Assembly (NCBI GenBank): GCA_964434735.1
Contig: CAYSWK010000016.1
Span: forward strand, 1-21,055
DNA length: 21,055 nucleotides
Direction: 5' to 3'
From: CAYSWK01 sp964434735
Lineage (GTDB): Archaea > Micrarchaeota > Micrarchaeia > Anstonellales > Bilamarchaeaceae
Every line of letters starts with the position of its first letter. The stretch's first letter is position 1. Below, one piece after another: positions 6,302-11,251 of the stretch. The notes under the pieces were generated by a model. That model did not search any database. It worked only from the letters and a program-made list of their open reading frames with translations, and was not told where the DNA came from. The position numbers were made by a program, and so were the translations under genes.

Positions 6302-7171
6302 ATGGCACTTTCAACTAATGACCCTTTCGATCTTTATAAAAAAGGCAATTATCTTGCCTGCTTGGACATGGTAGGCACGTACCTTAGTTTTCATTCGAAA
6401 GATGAAACGCAGGAAAAGGACACGTATCTTCGTCTTAAACGTGCGTGCGAATATCGTATTTCCACGTCAAAAATTTCTGCAAATGATTTGAAAGGCGCTC
6501 GGGATTCTTTGATGGGAATCCTTGATCAATTTGCCCAGTCAAAAGGAAAGACGAGCACGGGAGAATTGGATTCGCTTCGTGCTCTTTTTGAAAAACATAA
6601 GGATTACGAATCGTTGCATTTTGTTTTTTCCCTCTTTGCACAAGTGTACGCACAAAGCAATGCTGAGCTTTCAAAAAAGTATCTTCTTGATGCAAAAAAG
6701 GCAGCAGTACATTCACAAAACATTGATCTTGTGTATCAATCATTATGGCAGCTTGCAAGCCATTTTTATAAATTAAAATCGAAGCATCTTATTGCAGTTA
6801 TGGAAGAAATTCTTGCCCTTCGAAAACACGACCGGGGAGCATGCGCAACGATTCATTTGTACCTGATGAATCTCGACCCTAAAAAATCCCGTGAATATGG
6901 CGAGCGCCTCAAGTCGATTGTTTTAATGGACGTTTCCCATTACGTGGATTGCATTTCGTGCCTTTCATACGCCTATGAAAAGGATTTTTCAAAAGCAAAA
7001 GAGTTGGCACAAAAAGTTGTCGGAAAGCATTTTGTTATTCCGGATATTTCAAACCATTTTATGTATCCAAAGGATGCGGAGTTCCCCAAATGGGTTGCAC
7101 AGATGATTAATTTCATTCGGACTAGTCCCGAGGCTGAAATTGCAAAGCAGTTTGAGTCTTCAAAAGCATAA
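6302..7171 (+). CDS. Hypothetical helical-repeat (TPR-like) protein
   Basis: 289 residues from the ATG at 6302 (MALSTNDPFDLYKKGNYLA). Longer starts exist at 6281 and upstream, but the longest would overlap rfcL, and the TATA element at 6271-6279 places transcription start at about 6300. The protein is soluble and almost wholly alpha-helical by residue pattern, with paired amphipathic helices such as HFVFSLFAQVYAQSNAELSK and YQSLWQLASHFYKLKS that resemble tetratricopeptide-type repeats. No catalytic motif, signal peptide or membrane segment was seen. Such repeats usually hold protein partners; the partner is unknown. It shares a promoter region with rfcL, which hints at co-regulation but does not prove related function. 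No family was recognised. Confidence 0.8.
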   Translation: MALSTNDPFDLYKKGNYLACLDMVGTYLSFHSKDETQEKDTYLRLKRACEYRISTSKISANDLKGARDSLMGILDQFAQSKGKTSTGELDSLRALFEKHKDYESLHFVFSLFAQVYAQSNAELSKKYLLDAKKAAVHSQNIDLVYQSLWQLASHFYKLKSKHLIAVMEEILALRKHDRGACATIHLYLMNLDPKKSREYGERLKSIVLMDVSHYVDCISCLSYAYEKDFSKAKELAQKVVGKHFVIPDISNHFMYPKDAEFPKWVAQMINFIRTSPEAEIAKQFESSKA

Positions 7172-7177
7172 TGCACG

Positions 7178-7187
7178 CTTAAAAAAC
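7178..7187 (+). promoter_or_regulatory. Possible TATA box of tRNA-Trp
   Basis: CTTAAAAAAC about 33-42 bases before the tRNA 5' end at 7220, allowing a short 5' leader removed by RNase P. Moderate match only. Confidence 0.35.
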
Positions 7188-7219
7188 CTTTAGCGTCTAA
7201 TAGTATTTACGCATTCTTT

Positions 7220-7381
7220 GGGCTCGTGGCGTAACCAGGTAGCGTGGCAGACTCCAGATCGNNNNNNNNNNNNNNNNNNNNNNNNNNNNNNNNNNNNNNN
7301 NNNNNNNNNNNNNNNNNNNNNNNNNNNNNNNNNNNNNNNNNNNNNNNNNNNNNNNNNNNNNTGACTCTCCCTTCGGGCCCA
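7220..7381 (+). tRNA. tRNA-Trp(CCA), probably intron-containing, interrupted by an assembly gap
   Basis: The 5' part is complete to the anticodon: acceptor GGGCTCG (7220-7226), D arm GCGT/GCGT around a GG-containing loop, anticodon stem GCAGA (7247-7251), loop CT-CCA-G with CCA at 7254-7256. The next bases, ATCG, fail to pair on as the stem's 3' side (TCTGC expected), which fits an intron after G37, the usual site for archaeal tRNA-Trp introns. The gap begins at 7262. After it, CGGGCCC (7374-7380) pairs with the acceptor with one G-U, followed by A73 at 7381, the expected discriminator for tRNA-Trp. The T-arm bases just before (TGACTCTCCCTT) do not form a canonical T loop, so the 3' joint is uncertain. 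Confidence 0.65.
7262..7361. other. Assembly gap (100 N)
   Basis: Exactly 100 N, a placeholder of unknown true size, lying inside the tRNA-Trp gene, probably in its intron. The flanking sequences do not overlap. Confidence 0.99.
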
Positions 7382-7452
7382 ATTTATCTTCTCAACTGCA
7401 CGTTTCGGGTTGTGGGTTTTGCAGGTCCTCGTTTCCATTAGGAACTCTTATC

Positions 7453-7460
7453 AATAAATC
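7453..7460 (+). promoter_or_regulatory. Possible TATA box of the 7476 gene
   Basis: AATAAATC about 20 bases upstream of the ATG at 7476. The spacing is slightly short for a leaderless start. Confidence 0.3.
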
Positions 7461-7475
7461 GTGCGGAAATATACT

Positions 7476-8255
7476 ATGGATGAGGTTGGGCTTTTCGTAC
7501 AAAAATATTCTCCGCGTAAGCTTGCAAGCGGGACGTTTATTTACGAATCACGTGTGATTTCAATGAGCTGGACTCACGGGTTGAGGCCTTTTGGTCATAG
7601 CACATACGTAAGTGTAACTTCGATAACTTCAATTACTAACTCAAAAGGAACTAAGAACATTGGTTTTGATGAGGTGCTAATAGATGCAATCATTAATCAT
7701 GTCCTTCTCAATCGTGATAAACTCAAAGGATCGTTCGTTCTTTTGAAAGGGTTTAATTACAACTCATTTCCCTTTGATTGTATTCTTGTTCTTGCACCTT
7801 CTGATTCAAAACTCGTCGGGATTCCTGGTATTGATAAACATCGTTACGATGCAATTCCCGTGCATCATTGCGAATTGACCGGAAAGGAAGATGAGGGGGT
7901 TATCAAAACAATTCTTGCGCGTTTCATCAAGTCAAGGGCCAACTGGAAACGGGACATTGTTCCACGCTTAGCCTGGCGTTTGGCAAAAGAGGGCAAAAAT
8001 ACTCGCAAATTTCTTCTCGATTCTCCCTCAAGCCTTTCTGCATATCTTAGGGAACATCTTAATGATGGCGAATCAGTTGAACTTCAGAACTGGAAGGAAG
8101 AAATTACGTTCATTTCAAGGAAAGAGGACATGCTTTATATGAAAGACGGATCGCACGAGGAACACATTCCGATTCAAAAGGGATACATCGAACTAACGAA
8201 CGATTTGGTTCGTGCGTGGGTTGACCGCTGGTGCGAAAAACAAAGAAGTAGTTAA
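7476..8255 (+). CDS. Hypothetical protein
   Basis: 259 residues from the ATG at 7476 (MDEVGLFVQKYSPRKLASGT); a GTG at 7461 would add five residues. It seems soluble, with mixed alpha/beta character: a beta-rich first half (HSTYVSVTSITSITNSKG, then SFVLLKGF and CILVLAPSDSKLVGIPG) and a helical, basic second half (KTILARFIKSRANWKRDIVP). It ends in a W-rich helix (VRAWVDRWCEKQ). No signal peptide, membrane segment, Walker motif or metal-binding cluster was seen, and no family was recognised. It lies between tRNA-Trp and the convergent beta-CASP RNase gene, 22 bases from the latter's stop, and has no operon partner. Confidence 0.75.
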   Translation: MDEVGLFVQKYSPRKLASGTFIYESRVISMSWTHGLRPFGHSTYVSVTSITSITNSKGTKNIGFDEVLIDAIINHVLLNRDKLKGSFVLLKGFNYNSFPFDCILVLAPSDSKLVGIPGIDKHRYDAIPVHHCELTGKEDEGVIKTILARFIKSRANWKRDIVPRLAWRLAKEGKNTRKFLLDSPSSLSAYLREHLNDGESVELQNWKEEITFISRKEDMLYMKDGSHEEHIPIQKGYIELTNDLVRAWVDRWCEKQRSS

Positions 8256-8277
8256 GTCATATTTCCAGTTCGTACGG

Positions 8278-9588
8278 CTATACCTCAATCGTTTCCCCAT
8301 TTTGAGGTATAACCACTTCATACTTTTTCCCCAATGCATCCTTCAAATCCGTTTTCTCACCATGCAATAATACCACGCGCTTGAGCCCCTTGACTGAAGT
8401 AATAAATTGCAAAAGCTCATTATAATCTGCGTGTCCGGACATTCTAAATTCACGCACCTGCATTGTAACATCGAGTTCCTTTTCCTCTTCAGTTCCTTCG
8501 TGTATTTTTATTTTTTTGGCACCTTTGAGGATCTGTTGTCCAAGCGTACCTTCTGCTTGGTATCCTACAAAAATAATAGTATTTGCAGGATTTGAAGAAA
8601 GCCGTTCAAGGTACGTAAGCACCGGACCGCCGGAAAGCATTCCGGAAGTGGTCACTATAATAGATGGTTCAGTAAGAACATCGTCTTTTGTGAGGCTTCT
8701 GCTGGTGTGGAAATTTTCACTTTTGAAAGGGTCATCCTCACTCATTAAAATGCGTTTTTTGATGTCCTCGCTTGCATAATAGGCGTTGTGGCGATAGATG
8801 CGCATCGCCTTTCGGATCATCCCATCAACATAAATGCGTGTTTTCGGTAAAAGCCCTGAGCGCATGTAATCATCAAGCATAAGAAGTATTTCTTGTCCGC
8901 GCCCCACTGCGAATGAGGGAATCAGTACGTGCCCGCCACGCGTAAGCGTTTCCTTTATGCAGTCAACTATCGAAAGTGCCGTTTCCTTTGCAGGAGGGAG
9001 TATGTCCGTTCGTGCGCCATAGGTGTTTTCAACAAGAAGCGTGTGCGCCGTTATTCCGAGTTCTGCGCGGTCGAGTACGCGTGTCTTTCGCATGCAAATA
9101 TCTCCTGTATACAAGAGTCCACCTTTAGCATCGATACGGATCATGGCACTTCCAAGTACGTGCCCTGCATTATGAAGTGTAAAGGGGAGGGGCGTTTCAT
9201 ATGCTTGCCCAAATTCAAGGACATGCGTTTTTTGCATGATTGCATCGACGTCTTTTTGGGTAAATAGTTTTGTTTCGTGTTTTTCCTTGTGAATTCGTTG
9301 GTAATCGGCTAAAAGTACGCCAATCAAATCTCGGGTCGGCTTGGTCATCCATATTTCTGGGTTGAATCCTTGGGAATTTATGTGCGGAAGGTAACCTGAA
9401 TGATCCAAATGCGCGTGTGTTACAAAAATATGCTTAAGGTTTTCAAGCACATCCTGCGGAATTGAAGGGTATTCAGTTTCTTTGCCTAGCTTGATGCCAC
9501 AGTCAAGAAGAATATTCGTTTCATCTTTTTTGAGGAAGATGGAGCTTCGGCCAACTTCGCCAGCACCACCAAAAAAGGTCAGCTCGAT
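8278..9588 (-). CDS. Beta-CASP ribonuclease of the archaeal CPSF family (aCPSF2-like), non-standard start codon
   Basis: Metal-dependent RNase of the metallo-beta-lactamase/beta-CASP group that processes and degrades RNA. From 9588 it has 436 residues, normal for members without KH domains. Motifs: LTFFGGAGEVGRS (3-15), LDCG (28-31), THAHLDHSGYLP (57-68, zinc ligands H58, H60, D62, H63), HNAGHVLGS (H143), TGD (D163), then the beta-CASP segments LLVENTYG, HVLIPSFAVGRGQE, TTSGMLSGGP and SGHADY (H386), and the last ligand LLHGEKT (H409). The first standard start is a GTG at 9450, which would cut off the conserved first 46 residues. In frame before it there is only ATC (9588, after GGTGATTGC) or CTG (9582). 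The gene overlaps the upstream membrane gene by 10 bases. Family is certain, start is not. Confidence 0.88.
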   Translation of the reverse strand: MELTFFGGAGEVGRSSIFLKKDETNILLDCGIKLGKETEYPSIPQDVLENLKHIFVTHAHLDHSGYLPHINSQGFNPEIWMTKPTRDLIGVLLADYQRIHKEKHETKLFTQKDVDAIMQKTHVLEFGQAYETPLPFTLHNAGHVLGSAMIRIDAKGGLLYTGDICMRKTRVLDRAELGITAHTLLVENTYGARTDILPPAKETALSIVDCIKETLTRGGHVLIPSFAVGRGQEILLMLDDYMRSGLLPKTRIYVDGMIRKAMRIYRHNAYYASEDIKKRILMSEDDPFKSENFHTSRSLTKDDVLTEPSIIVTTSGMLSGGPVLTYLERLSSNPANTIIFVGYQAEGTLGQQILKGAKKIKIHEGTEEEKELDVTMQVREFRMSGHADYNELLQFITSVKGLKRVVLLHGEKTDLKDALGKKYEVVIPQNGETIEV

Positions 9589-9980
9589 GCAATCACCGAA
9601 AGATACGTATATGCAAAAAGCCCAAGTCCCATTACTAAGAAGGGCAGGAACACCATTGGTGAGCCGCTTGTGAATGCCACGATAAATCCAAGTATTGTGC
9701 TCGTTTCAGGAGTTACTAATGCAAGTATTTTTTGTTGAGGGTTGTTTTGGGCTTGGTTGATGAAATGATTGACAATGAATATGTTGCCAATGGCAAGTAA
9801 GGCAGCTCCGATTGCAAGAAGTTGGCTACTTTGATCAAAAAAAGGAGTAATCATTCCCGTAATGGTCCAGGGGCCTTCGGGAAATATCATAAAAAGCATA
9901 AATCCAAGTAGTATCTGAGGGCTTACAAATGCAAGATATATTTCTTTAGGCACTTCTTTTTGTGTTTCTTCAGGCATCAT
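9579..9980 (-). CDS. Small multi-spanning membrane protein of unknown function
   Basis: 133 residues with four likely membrane helices, at roughly 15-35 (LAFVSPQILLGFMLFMIF), 50-72 (LLAIGAALLAIGNIFIV), 88-105 (TSTILGFIVAFT) and 108-130 (MVFLPFLVMGLGLFAYTYL). The N-terminus is charged and cytoplasmic in character (MMPEETQKEVPKEIY). No functional motif or family was recognised. The start codons at 9980 and 9977 overlap the stop of the preceding SufT-like gene (ATGATG, with TGA inside), and its own 3' end overlaps the start of the RNase gene. The three genes therefore form one tightly packed, translationally coupled operon. Confidence 0.78.
   Translation of the reverse strand: MMPEETQKEVPKEIYLAFVSPQILLGFMLFMIFPEGPWTITGMITPFFDQSSQLLAIGAALLAIGNIFIVNHFINQAQNNPQQKILALVTPETSTILGFIVAFTSGSPMVFLPFLVMGLGLFAYTYLSVIASS
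9592..9597 (-). promoter_or_regulatory. Shine-Dalgarno candidate for the beta-CASP RNase
   Basis: GGTGAT on the minus strand, 3 bases before ATC at 9588 and 9 bases before CTG at 9582. It lies inside the last codons of the upstream membrane gene and is the main evidence that translation starts here and not at the GTG at 9450. Confidence 0.4.
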
Positions 9981-10276
9981 AATATCCCCAATGCTAATTT
10001 TGCCCGTTCACTCATTTTTTCAGGGCTCCACGGGGGCTCGAATACAAAATGCACTTGAACGTCCAAGGCACCGAGTTTTTTTACTTTTTCCTGAACATCA
10101 TTTACGATTTCACCGGCCAAAGGGCATGCAGGAGTCGTAAGTGTCATTATAATATGGACCTCTTTTCCATTGATGTTTATTTCATACACAAGACCGAGGT
10201 CAACGATATTGATGCCCAGCTCAGGGTCCTCAACGGTAAGAAGTACTTCTTTGATTTTTTCATGAGTAAGATCCAT
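9977..10276 (-). CDS. MIP18/DUF59 family iron-sulfur assembly protein (SufT-like)
   Basis: Stand-alone MIP18-domain protein of 99 residues. Family members (SufT, PaaD, human CIA2) help mature or deliver iron-sulfur clusters. Diagnostic motifs are DPELGINIVDLGLVY (17-31), TTPACPLAG (48-56, with the conserved, functionally important cysteine C51) and EPPWSPEKM (80-88). It is cytosolic. The ATG at 10276 lies a few bases after the transcription start predicted from a TATA box at 10304-10313, with no Shine-Dalgarno. It is the first gene of the three-gene operon leading to the beta-CASP RNase. Its exact client proteins cannot be told from the sequence. Confidence 0.92.
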   Translation of the reverse strand: MDLTHEKIKEVLLTVEDPELGINIVDLGLVYEININGKEVHIIMTLTTPACPLAGEIVNDVQEKVKKLGALDVQVHFVFEPPWSPEKMSERAKLALGIL

Positions 10277-10303
10277 AATAACTCATTATTTTATTTTTTC
10301 ATA

Positions 10304-10313
10304 CTATATATAA
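10304..10313 (-). promoter_or_regulatory. TATA box of the SufT-like operon
   Basis: The minus strand reads CTATTATATATAGTATG; the box is 28-37 bases before the ATG at 10276. Confidence 0.55.
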
Positions 10314-10368
10314 TAGGGCAGGTAGCAAGTTCGTCATTTGACTAAGGTTGTTCTGGCAAAAAATAGGC

Positions 10369-10376
10369 TTTTTAAA
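10369..10376 (+). promoter_or_regulatory. TATA box of the 10411 gene
   Basis: GGCTTTTTAAATC, about 26 bases before 10398, giving a leader of about 13 nt that holds the Shine-Dalgarno GAGGTG (10398-10403). Confidence 0.5.
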
Positions 10377-10410
10377 TCTTGTTACTGACGGCTTTATGAG
10401 GTGTATAATA

Positions 10411-10812
10411 ATGGATTTTGGAAAATTATTTGAATATGCGAAAATGCCTGCGATGATTTTAGTGGGCATGGGTTTACTTGCAAAGATTGTTGCCATCGTA
10501 AGTGCATCATTAGGTGGTATTTTAGGACTTCTTTTTTGGCCGTTGGGATATTTAGTGCTTGTATGGGCAGGTTTTAATGCAGTTAAGAAAGGCCAAGTTG
10601 ATTTGGTTGGAGCGGCAGTTGTTGCAGCCCTTGCATCTATTGTTGCAGGAATCGTTTCGACTCTTGTAGGTGGTATTATAGATACGGTGCTTGGAAATGG
10701 GGGCGTTCTCTTAGTTAGTTTGATCGCATTGCCTATCGCGCTTGTTATTAATGCAGTCATTGCATTGGTGTGCGGTGCAATAGGTTCGTTTGTTGCTGGA
10801 ATGATGAAGTAA
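10411..10812 (+). CDS. Small integral membrane protein of unknown function
   Basis: 133 residues from the ATG at 10411 (MDFGKLFEYAKMPAMILVGM), with GAGGTG seven bases upstream. An upstream TTG extension to 10348 lies before the promoter and is rejected. It has three to four long hydrophobic segments rich in Gly, Ala, Val and Ile, about 14-35, 38-58, 68-95 and 98-130 (LVSLIALPIALVINAVIALV). One charged loop (NAVKKGQVD) lies between the second and third. The small-residue pattern suggests tightly packed helices. No family could be named. It is monocistronic, with a TATA box ahead and a hairpin terminator at its stop codon. Confidence 0.75.
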   Translation: MDFGKLFEYAKMPAMILVGMGLLAKIVAIVSASLGGILGLLFWPLGYLVLVWAGFNAVKKGQVDLVGAAVVAALASIVAGIVSTLVGGIIDTVLGNGGVLLVSLIALPIALVINAVIALVCGAIGSFVAGMMK

Positions 10813-10830
10813 TTCTTCATCTTTTCTTTT
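10803..10830 (+). terminator. Hairpin plus T-tract terminator overlapping the stop codon
   Basis: GATGAAG-TAATT-CTTCATC: a perfect 7-bp stem with a 5-nt loop, followed by TTTTCTTTTTC. The TAA stop codon (10810-10812) is in the loop. Confidence 0.65.
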
Positions 10831-11010
10831 TCTCCTTTTTCCCCTCTCTTTTTCGAAACCAAAACTTCGCTCTTTGTCGTCTTATTCGTTGTTTGTCAAA
10901 CTTCCATCTTGTTTTAATTCTTATCGTACATATTCTTTTCATGGATTTATCGTCTGAATTCGCTTCAAGTCGTACTTATTATACGTTAATTGCCAGTATG
11001 TTATCTATTT
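10831..11010. other. Non-coding stretch, T/C-rich
   Basis: No supported gene on either strand. The first 30 bases are pyrimidine-rich and extend the terminator. The rest is AT-rich spacer before the tandem TATA boxes of the S-layer gene. Confidence 0.6.
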
Positions 11011-11053
11011 TTTATAAACAACACTTTATAGTCGCTCATTAGGTTTATAAACC
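11011..11053 (+). promoter_or_regulatory. Tandem TATA boxes of the S-layer gene, the last palindromic
   Basis: Three TATA-like boxes lie in a row: TTTATAAA (11011-11018), CTTTATAG (11024-11031) and TTTATAAA (11044-11051). The third is the centre of a perfect 12-bp palindrome GGTTTATAAACC (11042-11053). From the last box, transcription would start near 11070-11076, giving a leader of about 180 nt. Several boxes in tandem fit a strongly expressed surface-layer gene. Confidence 0.6.
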
Positions 11054-11074
11054 TTGTGCTGGACTGAACTCCTT

Positions 11075-11210
11075 ACTATAGGGGTAAAACCCTATGCATT
11101 TCACCGTCTGGTGGAATGTCCCGTAAGGGAAAAGTTGTAGGGCCTCGTATGTGCAGTGCAAAGCACGAAACATACAAACTCGGTCGTCGGTAATCTTTCG
11201 AGGCCCTGAA
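11075..11210 (+). ncRNA. Structured 5' leader RNA of the S-layer mRNA (candidate cis-regulatory RNA)
   Basis: Four successive elements fill the leader. H1: ATAGGG (11078-11083) with CCCTAT (11090-11095). H2: ATTTCACC (11098-11105) with GGTGGAAT (11110-11117), loop GTCT, one G-U. H3: TCCC-GTAA-GGGA (11119-11130), a GNRA tetraloop. H4: closing stem GGGCCTC (11140-11146) with GAGGCCC (11200-11206), containing GTATGT (11147-11152) with ACATAC (11170-11175) capped by GTGC-AAA-GCAC (11156-11166), plus a single-stranded 3' part. The Shine-Dalgarno follows at 11239-11242. No known riboswitch class was recognised. It could regulate translation, stabilise the long-lived mRNA, or be a separate small RNA. 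Confidence 0.55.
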
Positions 11211-11251
11211 CAAAGGCGACCGAAGTAAAAAAACAAAAGGTGTAAAACAGT

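Noticed and set aside
7190..7441. Minus- and plus-strand ORFs running through the first N gap
   Set aside because: They exist only because N codons are read as open; the region is a tRNA gene.
7362..7475. Second tRNA or small RNA after the first gap
   Set aside because: Apart from the acceptor strand at 7374-7381 no cloverleaf or C/D boxes could be formed on either strand.
10299..10862. Minus-strand ORF of 187 codons at 10299-10862
   Set aside because: It is antisense to the small membrane protein gene that has a TATA box, a Shine-Dalgarno and a terminator; its Thr/Pro/Ala-rich composition is that of a complement of Gly/Val/Ala codons.
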